From Streptomyces violaceoruber (GTDB lineage: Bacteria > Actinomycetota > Actinomycetes > Streptomycetales > Streptomycetaceae): a DNA stretch of 64,000 nucleotides. Location: the NCBI GenBank assembly GCA_000720805.1, contig JODI01000021.1, forward strand, positions 50,603 through 114,602. Direction: 5' to 3'. Every line of letters starts with the position of its first letter. Position 1 is the stretch's first letter. Made by a program: the position numbers and the translations under genes. Positions 26,356 through 35,012 of the stretch are shown in pieces. The notes under the pieces were generated by a model. The model made no database searches. It was not told the origin of the DNA and saw only the letters and a list, made by a program, of their open reading frames with translations.

Positions 26356-29300
26356 ATGGACGGTGCACCGCGAGTGCCGGAAGTACCGGAGGTGCCGGAG
26401 GTGCCGCGCGTAAGGGAGGTACGGCACGTACCCGAGCAGCGGCGGGCCGCCGCCGCTTCCGGGCCGGAGGCGGGTGCCGAGAGGGGCGCGGGGGGTTCCG
26501 TGCCGGAGGCCGGGAGTTCCGCGCCGCAGGCCGGGGGTTCCGCGCCGCAGGGTGCCCTGCTGCGTTTCGGCGTGCTCGGTCCGGTGCGTGCCTGGCGTGG
26601 CGAGGAACCGCTGAGCACCGGCTCCCCCCAGCAACGCGCCCTGCTGGCCGCCCTGCTGCTGCGCGAGGGCCGCACCGCGACCGCCGCCGAGCTGATCGAC
26701 GCGCTGTGGGGCGAGGAACCGCCCTCCCAGGCCCTGGCGGCGCTGCGGACGTACGCCTCCCGCCTGCGCAAGGTGCTGGACCCGGGTGTCCTGGTGAGCG
26801 AGTCCGGCGGCTACGCCGTACGCGGGCTGCCCGAGGGCGCCCTGGACCTGACCGCCGCCCAGGAACTCGCGACCGAGGCGGACAAGGCCCGGTCGGCCGG
26901 GGACCTGTGCCACGCCCGTGAGGTCCTGGGCCGGGCGCTGGCCCTGTGGGACGGCGAGGCGCTGGCGGGGGTGCCGGGACCGTACGCCGAGGCGCAACGG
27001 GTCCGCCTGGAGGAGTGGCGCCTCCAACTCCTGGAGTCCCGGCTGGACATGGACCTGGAGCAGGGCTGCCACGCGGAGGCGGTGTCCGAGCTGACCGCGC
27101 TGACGGCCGCGCACCCCTTACGTGAACGCCTGCGCGAGCTGCTGATGCTGGCCCTGTACCGCAGCGGCCGCCAGGCGGAGGCCCTCGCGGTGTACACCGA
27201 CACACGCCGGCTCCTGGCCGACGAACTCGGCGTGGACCCACGCCCCGGCCTGAGCGAACTCCAGCAGCGCATCCTCCAGGCCGACCCGGGCCTCGCCGAA
27301 CCCTCGGCCCCGCAGCCGGAGCCCGCGGCGGCACCGGTGCGCCCCGCCCAGCTCCCGGCGACGGTCCCCGACTTCACCGGCCGCTCCGCCTTCGTGTCGG
27401 AACTGGGCGAGGTGCTCGCCTCCGCGGAGGGCCGCGTGATGGCGGTCTCGGCCCTGGCCGGCATCGGCGGCGTCGGCAAGACCACTCTGGCGGTCCACGT
27501 GGCCCACCAGGCACGCGGCGCCTTCCCCGACGGCCAGCTGTACGTCGACCTCCAGGGCGCGGGAGCGAGAGCGGCGGAACCGGAGACGGTACTGGGGTCC
27601 TTCCTGCGGGCGTTGGGAACGGCCGACTCCTCCATCCCGGACTCCCTGGAGGAACGGGCAGCCCTGTACCGCTCGGTCCTGGACGGCCGCCGGGTGCTCG
27701 TCCTGCTGGACAACGCCCGCGACGCCGCCCAGGTACGCCCCCTCCTGCCCGGCACGGAGGGCTGCGCCGCCCTCATCACCTCCCGCGTCCGCATGGTCGA
27801 CCTGGCCGGCGCCCACCTCGTCGACCTGGACGTGATGTCCCCCGACGAGGCCCTGTCCCTGTTCACGAAGATCGTCGGCGAGGAACGGGTGGCCTCGGAG
27901 CGGGAAGCCGCCCTGGACGTCGTGGCGGCCTGCGGTTTCCTCCCCCTCGCCATCCGCATCGCCGCCTCCCGCCTGGCCTCCCGCCGCACCTGGACGGTCT
28001 CGGTCCTGGCCGCCAAGCTGGCCGACGAACGCCGCCGCCTCGACGAACTCCAGGCCGGCGACCTCGCGGTGAAGGCGACCTTCGAACTCGGCTACGGCGC
28101 CCTGGAACCGCCCCAGGCCCGCGCCTTCCGCCTGCTGGGCCTGGCCGACGGCCCCGACATCTCCCTCGCGGCGGCCGCGGCGGTCCTGGACCTCCCGGCC
28201 GAGGAGACGGAGGACCTCCTCGAATCCCTCGTGGACACCTCCCTCCTGGAATCAGCGGCTCCCGGCCGCTACCGCTACCACGACCTGGTACGCCTCTACG
28301 CGCGTGCATGCGCGGAGAGGGACGAGTGGCCGCCCAGCGAACCGGCGGCGGCGATGTCCCGGCTGCTGGACTTCTACCTGGCCACGGCGGCGGGCGTGTA
28401 CGCGATCGAACGACCGGGGGACCGGCTGGTGGACCACTTGGAGCCGACGGGGTATCCGGGGCTGGAATTCACCGACCGGCACCACGCTCAGGACTGGCTC
28501 TACGCGGAGGCGATCTGCCTGTTGGCATGTGTCCGGCAATGCGCGGGACAGCCCGCGACCCTCGCCCGGGCGATTGATCTGCTGTGGGCCGCTCACGACC
28601 TTTCCGAGTCGGGGACCAACTCCAAGGAGTACCAAGCGACCGCCGAGGCGCTGGTGGACGCTTCCCGCCGGCTCGCCGTTCCGCGAGCGGAGGCCCGGGC
28701 CCTGATGACGCTGGTGAACGCCCTCCATGTGCGCGGACGCTTCGAGCGGGCCGATCAGGAGGCCGAACGCGCCATCCTGCTGGCGCGGGAGTCCCAAGAC
28801 CTGCTGCCCATCAGCTGGGCCGGCAACGCGCGCGGGATCATGGCCCTCTACCAGAGCCGGCACGACGACGGCGAGGAGCATCTTTCCCAGGCCATCCAGC
28901 ACTTCCGTGCCCTGGGCGACCGCCCCGGCGAGGCCGCCGCGCTGTGCAACCTGTCCCGTATCCACCTTGCCACCGGACGGACGAAGAGCGCGGTCGCGCT
29001 GGCGCAAGAGGGCATCGACATCTACGACGCCATGGGCAACTCCATGCGCGGCGCCAACGGTCGCTACGCGCTGGGGTTGGCGCTGACCCAGAGCGGCGAG
29101 CTGGATTCCGCGGCCGACAGCCTCCAGGCGGCCCTGGAGGTGTTCCGCGACAGCCGCCAGCGCCTCTGGGAGGGCATGAGCCTGTTCCGCCTGGCCGAGG
29201 TCGATCTCGCCGCCCGGCGTCCCGCGCAGGCCGCGGCCAACGCCGAGATGGCTCTGACCGTGCTGCGCGGCATCGGAGGTGAGTGGCGCAGAGGTAACAT

Positions 29301-29451
29301 CCTCACCGTCCTCGGCCGCGCCCTCAGCCGCATCGGCCAGAGCGGTCGTGCCCTGGTCTGCTGGCAGGAGGCCATGGGCATCTACGACGAGCTGGGCTCA
29401 CCCGAGGCCGCGGAGGTGCGCGCGCTGTTGTCTCCTCTTCGAGCCGCCTGA
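26356..29451 (+). CDS. afsR: AfsR, SARP-family transcriptional activator with STAND ATPase and TPR domains
   Basis: 1031 aa. A short repeat-bearing leader (VPEVPEVPEVPRV) and a variable linker precede an OmpR-type winged helix (LLRFGVLGPVRAW to LRKVLDPG, about 72-165). Next come the BTAD domain to about 310, an NB-ARC ATPase with Walker A GIGGVGKTT near residue 369, and C-terminal TPR repeats. This matches S. coelicolor AfsR (993 aa), the global activator phosphorylated by AfsK that turns on afsS and thereby secondary metabolism. The first 70 residues are longer than in S. coelicolor. The afsS-like gene follows directly, and the kinase gene lies 6 kb downstream. Confidence 0.93.
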   Translation: MDGAPRVPEVPEVPEVPRVREVRHVPEQRRAAAASGPEAGAERGAGGSVPEAGSSAPQAGGSAPQGALLRFGVLGPVRAWRGEEPLSTGSPQQRALLAALLLREGRTATAAELIDALWGEEPPSQALAALRTYASRLRKVLDPGVLVSESGGYAVRGLPEGALDLTAAQELATEADKARSAGDLCHAREVLGRALALWDGEALAGVPGPYAEAQRVRLEEWRLQLLESRLDMDLEQGCHAEAVSELTALTAAHPLRERLRELLMLALYRSGRQAEALAVYTDTRRLLADELGVDPRPGLSELQQRILQADPGLAEPSAPQPEPAAAPVRPAQLPATVPDFTGRSAFVSELGEVLASAEGRVMAVSALAGIGGVGKTTLAVHVAHQARGAFPDGQLYVDLQGAGARAAEPETVLGSFLRALGTADSSIPDSLEERAALYRSVLDGRRVLVLLDNARDAAQVRPLLPGTEGCAALITSRVRMVDLAGAHLVDLDVMSPDEALSLFTKIVGEERVASEREAALDVVAACGFLPLAIRIAASRLASRRTWTVSVLAAKLADERRRLDELQAGDLAVKATFELGYGALEPPQARAFRLLGLADGPDISLAAAAAVLDLPAEETEDLLESLVDTSLLESAAPGRYRYHDLVRLYARACAERDEWPPSEPAAAMSRLLDFYLATAAGVYAIERPGDRLVDHLEPTGYPGLEFTDRHHAQDWLYAEAICLLACVRQCAGQPATLARAIDLLWAAHDLSESGTNSKEYQATAEALVDASRRLAVPRAEARALMTLVNALHVRGRFERADQEAERAILLARESQDLLPISWAGNARGIMALYQSRHDDGEEHLSQAIQHFRALGDRPGEAAALCNLSRIHLATGRTKSAVALAQEGIDIYDAMGNSMRGANGRYALGLALTQSGELDSAADSLQAALEVFRDSRQRLWEGMSLFRLAEVDLAARRPAQAAANAEMALTVLRGIGGEWRRGNILTVLGRALSRIGQSGRALVCWQEAMGIYDELGSPEAAEVRALLSPLRAA

Positions 29452-29464
29452 GGCGTGATGGCCG

Positions 29465-29486
29465 CGTTCATCATTCGTTTATCGCA
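29465..29486 (+). promoter_or_regulatory. Candidate AfsR box in the afsS promoter
   Basis: CGTTCATCATT is followed at once by CGTTTATCGCA, two 11-bp direct repeats sharing the CGTT-AT-C core. SARP proteins bind 11-bp-spaced direct repeats overlapping the -35 region, with the -10 about 8 bases further. CATTCT at 29493-29498 is in place to be that -10. This fits the known scheme in which AfsR activates afsS. Confidence 0.6.
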
Positions 29487-29667
29487 GCAGGCCATTCTCG
29501 ACTCAGTCGATCCGTCGCGTCGGGGGGCAGGCGGGTCACTGCAGGGCCTCACTCCTACGACCTAGGGTGAACGGCTCAGGAGGGTCCGTCCGGCCACCGC
29601 GGGGGAGTGACTGGACGGGCCCTCTCCGATCCATCTACTCGATGCATGCCAAGGGGAGTTGACGCAC

Positions 29668-29850
29668 ATGAGCGACGAGCTCAAGCCGCAGGACCTGCAC
29701 GCGACCGGCACGACGGACGGCGAGGCCGAGACCGAGGACCTGCACGCCACCGACGAGCCCGCGACGACTCAGGACCTGCACGCCACGGACGAGCCCATCG
29801 AGACCAAGGACCTGCACGCCACGTCGGAGCCCTTCAAGCCGACCAAGTAA
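29668..29850 (+). CDS. afsS: AfsS-like small repeat peptide
   Basis: 60 aa from ATG at 29668, with AAGGGGAG 9 bases upstream (a TTG at 29659 would add three residues). It is built from four imperfect repeats around DLHAT: QDLHATGTTDGEAET, EDLHATDEPATT, QDLHATDEPIET and KDLHATSEPFKPTK. AfsS of S. coelicolor is a 63-residue, repeat-containing protein directly after afsR, activated by AfsR and needed for antibiotic production. Position, size and repeat architecture agree, although the repeat core here is DLHAT. The mode of action of AfsS is unresolved. Confidence 0.8.
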   Translation: MSDELKPQDLHATGTTDGEAETEDLHATDEPATTQDLHATDEPIETKDLHATSEPFKPTK

Positions 29851-30058
29851 GCCTTCTCCCACGGGGATCGGCCGCGGCGGCGCGGAGGGGGAGCCGCCGC
29901 GGCCGAGGCGTGTCAGGGGGTTGTCGACAGGCCCCCAAGCATCCAGTGCCCGGCATACAGGCGGGACGCGACCGCGCCTCGCATGGACGCCGGGCCGGCT
30001 TGGCGACTGACGGACCCGGTCACGGCCCGAGCCCTCCAGATACGCACCAACCCCCGTA
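29851..30058. other. No gene seen downstream of afsS
   Basis: This stretch shows a G-rich imperfect hairpin (GGCCGCGGCGGCG near 29871 and GCCGCCGCGGCC near 29892), which probably terminates afsS transcription. The rest holds no credible reading frame. Confidence 0.5.
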
Positions 30059-30154
30059 GTGAGTCGCACGTTGTGGGCGGTGATCGAGCTGCTGCTGCCG
30101 AAGGTGGAGCGGCGGGTTCGGCATCCGGGGCGCAAGCGGCACCCGGACCGGCTT
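30059..30154 (+). pseudogene. IS5-family transposase N-terminal remnant
   Basis: From GTG at 30059 the translation is VSRTLWAVIELLLPKVERRV followed by RHPGRKRHPDRL, the beginning of IS5-group transposases (typically LWALIEPLLP...R.PGRKR..DR). The match stops after DRL, where the expected continuation FQGILFVLHTG is absent and unrelated sequence follows. No inverted repeats could be identified. It marks a past insertion at the edge of the block that separates afsS from afsK. Confidence 0.7.
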
Positions 30155-30185
30155 GGTCGGACGCTGTGCCGGCGACCGTGGCTGT

Positions 30186-30785
30186 CTACAGTGAGACCTT
30201 CCGTTCTTCGGCTCTGAGACCGCGGAGTGTCCAAAGCCCGTACAGAGCCAGCAGCGGTTTGCCAACCATCCACTCGCCAGGACGGTAGTCATCCGCTCGG
30301 ACGAGCCTCTCAGCAAGATCAGGGCGCTGCCGCCGCAAGTACGCACGGGCCTTGAGCGCGTGAGCTGGTTGGGAGGCGATCTTGATGCGGTCGACATCCT
30401 CAAGCAGTGGGATCACGTTCGTGATGTTCTCCCATGTCGTCGCGCTCTGGTCTTCGAGAAGCACAGTGCCGTCGAACTCGAGCACCGACTTCGCGTAGTC
30501 AGCCATCAGCTGGGCTTCCGCAGCGCGGTTGGTGGTCGCGCCACCGCTGAAGATCACGCGAGTGCCCGGCGCACTGCCGGCGGCAACGGAGCGAAGACCA
30601 GCACGGACTCGCCAACGGTTGACGAAGTTCGCCGTCGGTTGGGGGTTCCGGTAGCCCAGCACGACCACGGCTTCGGACGCGCCTCCGCTGCTCCCCACGA
30701 GAGCTCTGGACCAGCGCCAGTTCAACCACTCGCCCCAGGCCAAGGCCGCAGCCCCAACTACCGCCAGTCGTGTCCTTCGTCGCAT
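30186..30785 (-). CDS. YdcF/DUF218 family membrane-anchored protein
   Basis: 199 aa. An N-terminal membrane segment (LAVVGAAALAWGEWLNW) is followed by the DUF218 fold: EAVVVLGYRNPQP (first strand with Gly loop), GTRVIFSGGATTNRAAEAQL, VLLEDQSATTWENITNVIPL and KIASQPAHALKARAYLRR. The SGG...EA.. and E..A..T..N elements are the conserved family positions. The family includes SanA-type envelope proteins and AdoMet-binding YdcF; the precise role is unknown. It stands alone, near the IS5 remnant. Confidence 0.82.
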   Translation of the reverse strand: MRRRTRLAVVGAAALAWGEWLNWRWSRALVGSSGGASEAVVVLGYRNPQPTANFVNRWRVRAGLRSVAAGSAPGTRVIFSGGATTNRAAEAQLMADYAKSVLEFDGTVLLEDQSATTWENITNVIPLLEDVDRIKIASQPAHALKARAYLRRQRPDLAERLVRADDYRPGEWMVGKPLLALYGLWTLRGLRAEERKVSL

Positions 30786-30850
30786 GCGGCGACTCTAGGA
30801 CACTGCGGAATCGAGCAGCGAAGGCATCAGCCGCGCACCCCCACTCACCC

Positions 30851-32503
30851 CTACCTACCCCGCAACTCCCCCTTGACCACCTTCCCGCTCGCGTTCCGCG
30901 GTAGCTCCCCCACGAACTCCACCGACCTCGGCACCTTGTAGTTCGCCATTTCCCTGCGGGCCCAGGCGATCAGGTCGTCCCCCGTGGTCACCGCCCCGGG
31001 GCGCCGGACGACGTACGCCCTGCCGACCTCGCCCAGGCGGGTGTCCGGGACGCCGATGACGGCGACGTCGGTCACGTCGGGGTGGAGGCCGAGGAGTTGT
31101 TCGATCTCCGCCGGGTAGGCGTTGAAGCCGCCGACGATGAACATGTCCTTGATGCGGTCGGTGATGCGGAGGTTGCCCGCCGGGTCCAGGACGCCGACGT
31201 CGCCGGTCCTCAGCCAGCCGTCATCGGTCAGCACCTCGGCGGTGGCCGCCTCGCCCGCTTCGTCTCCTGCTTCTCCTGCGTCTGCTTCGTCTGCTTCGTC
31301 TGCTTCGTCTGCTTCGTCTGCTTCGTCTTCGAAGTAGCCCCGCATCACGTTGAAGCCGCGGACCAGGACCTCCCCGGGTGCGCCGGCGGGTACCGGCTTC
31401 CCCTCCGCGTCCACCACGCGGACCTCCGTACCGGGTATCGCCCGCCCCGACGTCGACGCGATCACCGAGGGGTCGTCGCCGCGGCGGCACATCGTGACGA
31501 TGCCGCTCGCCTCCGAGAGGCCGTACGCCGTCAGGACCGTCTCGACGCCCAGTTCTCCGCGCAGGCGTTCCACCAGGCGCAACGGCACCACCGCCGCGCC
31601 CGTCACCACGAGCCGCAGCGCGGAGAGGCCGTGCGCGTCCCGTGAGGCGTGGTCCAGGAGGGACTGGTGCAGGGTCGGCGGGCCCGGCAGGACCGACACC
31701 CGTTCCGCGGCGATGTTCGCCAGTGCCGTCTCCACGTCGAACACCGGTTGCGGGATCATCGTCGCGCCCCGCATCAGGCAGGCGATCACCCCGGCCTTGT
31801 AGCCGAAAGTGTGGAAGAAGGGGTTCACGATCAGGTAGCGGTCGCCCTCGCGCAGTCCCGCCAGGTCGCTCCAGATCTCGTACGCCCGCAGGGTCTGGGC
31901 ATGGGTGATCACCGCGCCCTTGGGGCGGCCCGTCGTACCGGAGGTGTAGACGATGTCCGACGGCCAGGACCCCTCCACCGCCGACGCGCGCTCCCGCACC
32001 TCCCGGTCGCTCACCCCGTCCCCGCTCGCCAGGAAGTCCTTCCAGGTACGGAAGTCCGCGGGGGCGTCGTCCGACAGCACGACCACGTCCCGCAGTTCGG
32101 GGAGCCCCGGTCCGTCCGCGACCGCCCTGCGCAGGGACGCCAGGTACGAGGTCCCCAGGAACGTTCCCGTCACGAACAGCAGCCGCGCCCCACTGCGCCG
32201 CAGTACGTCCGCCGCCTCCGTCCCCTTGAACCGCGTGTTCAGCGGGACCAGGACCGCCCCCGCCGACACCGCGCCCAGTGCGGAGACGATCCAGTCCAGA
32301 GTGTTGGGGGCCCAGATCGCGACCCGGTCACCCGCGGACACGCCGCCCGCCATACAGGCCGCCGCCGCTCGCTCCACCCGCGTGCCGAGTTCGACGTACG
32401 TGATCCGGGTACGCCCCTCCACCACCGCCTCGACGTCCGCGTACCGCTCGGCCGCGTACCGGACGAGCCTCGGAACGCTGCCCCACTCCAGGTCTCCGCG
32501 CAC
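30851..32503 (-). CDS. AMP-forming acyl-CoA ligase, FadD3-like
   Basis: 550 aa from GTG at 32503, with GGGAGG 5-6 bases upstream. The ATP loop is IVYTSGTTGRPKGAVITHAQ, followed by VNPFFHTFGYKAGVIACLMR, a VLTAYGLSEASGIVTMCRRG motif and GDVGVLDPAGNLRITDRIKD. The stretches FFHTFGYKAGVIACL and VSVLPGPPTLHQSLLDH closely follow mycobacterial FadD3, which activates the indanedione propionate (HIP) from steroid C/D rings. Between residues about 390 and 420 a repeat of Glu-Ala-Asp triplets (31280-31331) is inserted in a surface loop. It is divergent from the Ltp-DUF35-hydratase operon, with two operators between. Confidence 0.88.
   Translation of the reverse strand: MRGDLEWGSVPRLVRYAAERYADVEAVVEGRTRITYVELGTRVERAAAACMAGGVSAGDRVAIWAPNTLDWIVSALGAVSAGAVLVPLNTRFKGTEAADVLRRSGARLLFVTGTFLGTSYLASLRRAVADGPGLPELRDVVVLSDDAPADFRTWKDFLASGDGVSDREVRERASAVEGSWPSDIVYTSGTTGRPKGAVITHAQTLRAYEIWSDLAGLREGDRYLIVNPFFHTFGYKAGVIACLMRGATMIPQPVFDVETALANIAAERVSVLPGPPTLHQSLLDHASRDAHGLSALRLVVTGAAVVPLRLVERLRGELGVETVLTAYGLSEASGIVTMCRRGDDPSVIASTSGRAIPGTEVRVVDAEGKPVPAGAPGEVLVRGFNVMRGYFEDEADEADEADEADEADAGEAGDEAGEAATAEVLTDDGWLRTGDVGVLDPAGNLRITDRIKDMFIVGGFNAYPAEIEQLLGLHPDVTDVAVIGVPDTRLGEVGRAYVVRRPGAVTTGDDLIAWARREMANYKVPRSVEFVGELPRNASGKVVKGELRGR
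31280..31331 (-). repeat. 9-bp minisatellite coding EAD repeats
   Basis: Five to six copies of GTCTGCTTC (plus strand) encode alternating Glu-Ala-Asp in the ligase. The unit length keeps the reading frame. Confidence 0.85.
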
Positions 32504-32543
32504 AACAGCCTCCCGAACCGGGGATCCGACCAACAGCCGCTTA

Positions 32544-32560
32544 GCTGACTATCCGTCAGA
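32544..32560. promoter_or_regulatory. Regulon operator S5
   Basis: GCTGACTATCCGTCAGA, 41 bases upstream of the ligase start codon on the minus strand. Confidence 0.75.
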
Positions 32561-32570
32561 TTAGCTGTAA

Positions 32571-32587
32571 CCTGACATGCTGTCAGC
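32571..32587. promoter_or_regulatory. Regulon operator S6
   Basis: CCTGACATGCTGTCAGC, inner palindrome CTGACA...TGTCAG, 32 bases before the Ltp-type thiolase start. Its centre is 27 bp from that of S5. Confidence 0.75.
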
Positions 32588-32618
32588 TGCCGGGCCCCCA
32601 GGGGGAGGTACACCCAGC

Positions 32619-33767
32619 ATGGCCGGACTCAAGGACGCCACCGCCATCGTCGGCATCGGTCAGACCGCCTTCGCCAAGCACCTCCCCGAGGACGAGCGGA
32701 CCCTCGCCTGCCGGGCCGTGCTCGCCGCCCTCGACGACGCCGGGATCTCCCCCGGCGAGGTCGACGCCCTCGCCTCGTACACCATGGAGGAGACCGACGA
32801 GGTCGAACTGGCGAAGGCCGTCGGATTCGGCGACCTCACCTTCTTCAGCAAGGTCGGGTACGGCGGCGGCGGTTCCTGCGCCACGGTCGCCCACCTCGCC
32901 GCCGCCATCGCCACCGGGCAGGCCACGGTGGGCGTCGCCTGGCGGTCGCGGAAGAGGGGTTCGGGGCCCCGGCCCTGGAAGAACACCACCGTCCAACTGC
33001 CCACCCCGGCCCAGTGGACCCGGCCGTTCGGCCTGCTCCGGCCCGTCGACGAGATCGCCCTGCTCGCCCGCCGCTACCTGCACGAGTACGGAGCCACCCG
33101 CGACCACCTCTTCAACGTCGCCCTCGCCTGCCGCAACCGGGCCAACCAGAACCCCGCCGCGATCATGTACGACCGTCCCCTCACCCGCGAGATGTACATG
33201 ACCGCCCGCTGGATCAGCGAGCCCCTCTGCCTCTTCGACAACTGCCTGGAGACGGACGGGGCGTTGGCCTGCGTGATCGTCAGCAGCGAGCGGGCGCGTG
33301 ACTGCCGGCGGGCGCCCGTCTACGTCCACTCCGCCGCCCAGGGACTGCCCGCCCAGCACCACGGCATGGTCAACTACTGGAACGACGACCCCCTCACCGG
33401 CCCCGCCTGGACCGCCGCCCGGCACCTGTGGAAGCACGCCGACTTCACTCCGCAGGACGTCGATGTCGCCCAGATCTACGACGCGTTCACCCCCCTCATA
33501 CCGCTCTCCCTGGAGGGCTACGGATTCTGCGACCGGGGGGAGGGAGCAGCCTTCACCGAGGGCGGTGCCCTCGAGATCGGGGGGCGGCTGCCCCTCAACA
33601 CCGGGGGCGGCGGGCTCAGCGAGGCGTACGTACACGGCTTCAACCTCATCAACGAGGGCGTGAAGCAGTTGCGGGGAACGAGTACCGCCCAGGTACCGGG
33701 CGCCTCGACCTGCCTGGTCACCGCCGGGGAGGGCGTGCCCACCTCCGCCCTTCTGCTGCGGACCTGA
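32619..33767 (+). CDS. Ltp-type thiolase/retro-aldolase (lipid-transfer protein family)
   Basis: 382 aa from ATG at 32619, with GGGGGAGG upstream. The thiolase fold begins ATAVGIG-like (ATAIVGIGQTAF). The nucleophile region reads GGGGSCATVAHLAAAIATGQ, and the late part has DVDVAQIYDAFTPLIPLSLE, GFCDRGEGAAF and the glycine-rich LPLNTGGGGLSEAYVHG. This non-condensing branch includes SCP2-thiolases and the Ltp2 aldolase, which works as a complex with a DUF35 protein to cleave a side chain. The next gene encodes exactly such a DUF35 protein, so an Ltp-DUF35 aldolase pair is likely. Confidence 0.88.
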   Translation: MAGLKDATAIVGIGQTAFAKHLPEDERTLACRAVLAALDDAGISPGEVDALASYTMEETDEVELAKAVGFGDLTFFSKVGYGGGGSCATVAHLAAAIATGQATVGVAWRSRKRGSGPRPWKNTTVQLPTPAQWTRPFGLLRPVDEIALLARRYLHEYGATRDHLFNVALACRNRANQNPAAIMYDRPLTREMYMTARWISEPLCLFDNCLETDGALACVIVSSERARDCRRAPVYVHSAAQGLPAQHHGMVNYWNDDPLTGPAWTAARHLWKHADFTPQDVDVAQIYDAFTPLIPLSLEGYGFCDRGEGAAFTEGGALEIGGRLPLNTGGGGLSEAYVHGFNLINEGVKQLRGTSTAQVPGASTCLVTAGEGVPTSALLLRT

Positions 33768-33808
33768 AGACCTGAAGACCTGAGGACCCGAGGACCCGAG
33801 GACCTGAG
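33761..33808 (+). repeat. Six tandem 8-bp units spanning a stop codon and creating a ribosome site
   Basis: GACCTGAA, GACCTGAA, GACCTGAG, GACCCGAG, GACCCGAG, GACCTGAG run without interruption. The first unit contains the TGA stop of the thiolase gene. The last runs into GAGGAG, the likely ribosome site for the DUF35 gene at 33817. Confidence 0.85.
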
Positions 33809-33816
33809 GAGTTGCC

Positions 33817-34236
33817 ATGCTCGAGCCCCTCGTCGACACCGACGGCGCCCCCTTCTGGCAGTACGCCGCCCAGGGCGAACTCCGCGTCCAGACCTGCGCC
33901 GACTGCGGCGAACCCCGCTTCCCGCCCCGCCCGTGCTGCCCGCACTGCCAGTCCTTCGCGAGCGAGTGGCGCCCGGTGTCCGGACGGGGGCGCATCTGGT
34001 CGTACGTCGTCCCGCACCCGCCCCTCCTGCCGGACTACGCGGAGCGGGCCCCCTACAACGTCATCCTCGTCGAACTGGCCGACGCGCCCCGGATCCGGCT
34101 GGTCGGAAACCTGGTCAGCGAGGCGGGGGCGCCGCTCGACTCCCTCGACCCTGACCGCGTCCGGGTCGGAGCCAGGGTGCAGGTCGTCTTCGACCCGGTC
34201 ACCGGGCTCCCCCAGTGGATCCTGGAGCGGTCATGA
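33817..34236 (+). CDS. DUF35 OB-fold/zinc-ribbon acyl-CoA-binding protein
   Basis: 139 aa. The rubredoxin-like zinc ribbon CADCGEPRFPPRPCCPHC has the expected two CxxC knuckles, followed by an OB fold (GRGRIWSYVVPHPPLLPDYA, LVGNLVS). Proteins of this type (e.g. ChsH2 C-terminal domain) partner Ltp-type thiolases to form aldolases acting on hydroxyacyl-CoA. It follows the Ltp gene and overlaps the enoyl-CoA hydratase gene by 4 bases, so the three are cotranscribed. Confidence 0.88.
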   Translation: MLEPLVDTDGAPFWQYAAQGELRVQTCADCGEPRFPPRPCCPHCQSFASEWRPVSGRGRIWSYVVPHPPLLPDYAERAPYNVILVELADAPRIRLVGNLVSEAGAPLDSLDPDRVRVGARVQVVFDPVTGLPQWILERS

Positions 34237-35012
34237 GCGTTCAGGTCGGCCCCGGCAAGGACACCGGTGCGGGCGGTGTCACCGTCGTCACCCTCGACCG
34301 GCCCGAGCGGCTCAACGCGATCGACCTCGGCATGGTCGGGGAACTCCAGGACGTCTGGCGGCAGTTGCGCTTCGACGACTCCGTACGGGCCGTGGTCCTC
34401 ACCGGCGCCGGGGAGCGGGCGTTCTGCACGGGGCTCGACCGGGACGCCGTCGTGCCGCAGCCCGGCTCCCCCTACATGGCGGACGATCCGCTCCTCCGCG
34501 TCGGGCCGAAGGCGAACGACCTGTGGAAGCCCGTCATCGCGGCCGTGCGGGGCGCGGCCTGCGGTGGAGCCTTCTACCTGCTCGGCGAGTGCGACTTCCT
34601 CGTCGCCGACACGACGGCCACCTTCTTCGACCCGCACACCACCTACGGCATGGTCAGCGCGTACGAGGCCGTCCTCATGGCGCAGATGATGCCGCACGGG
34701 GAGGCCGCGCGGACGGCGCTCATGGGGACGGCCGAGCGGATGTCCGCGCGACGGGCCCACGACATCGGGCTGGTCACCGAACTCACCGAGCCGGGTGAGG
34801 CGTTGGCGGCCGCGACCGCCGCCGCCTCCGTCATCGCGGAATACCCGGCCGAGGCCGTCCAGGGCACCGTGCGCGCCCTGTGGGCCGCCAAGGAGGCCTC
34901 CGTGGCGCAGGGGTTCGCGCAGGCGCCGCACCTTGTCGCACTCGGGAACCTGCCGGGTGGGCGGCAGGCGGAACTGTTCCGGGCGCGTCGACGTGAGTTC
35001 AGGGTGCGTTAG
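34233..35012 (+). CDS. Enoyl-CoA hydratase/isomerase family protein
   Basis: 259 aa from ATG at 34233 (ATGA overlap with the DUF35 gene). The crotonase features are VTVVTLDRPERLNAIDLGMV, the first oxyanion-hole stretch AFCTGLDRDAV, and the second, IAAVRGAACGGAFYLLGECD. The usual catalytic Glu positions (near GxxP..G and E in the next helix) are replaced by TYGMVSAYEAVL with Glu shifted, so hydratase activity cannot be assumed. It ends in a strong hairpin shared with the converging gene. Confidence 0.87.
   Translation: MSVQVGPGKDTGAGGVTVVTLDRPERLNAIDLGMVGELQDVWRQLRFDDSVRAVVLTGAGERAFCTGLDRDAVVPQPGSPYMADDPLLRVGPKANDLWKPVIAAVRGAACGGAFYLLGECDFLVADTTATFFDPHTTYGMVSAYEAVLMAQMMPHGEAARTALMGTAERMSARRAHDIGLVTELTEPGEALAAATAAASVIAEYPAEAVQGTVRALWAAKEASVAQGFAQAPHLVALGNLPGGRQAELFRARRREFRVR

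Noticed and set aside
26356..29451. SARP as a pathway-specific activator of a biosynthetic cluster
   Set aside because: Its length, ATPase and TPR domains and neighbours identify it as the global regulator AfsR; no polyketide or peptide synthetase genes are in the window.
33761..33808. CRISPR-like direct repeats
   Set aside because: Units of 8 bp without spacers; a microsatellite-type tract.
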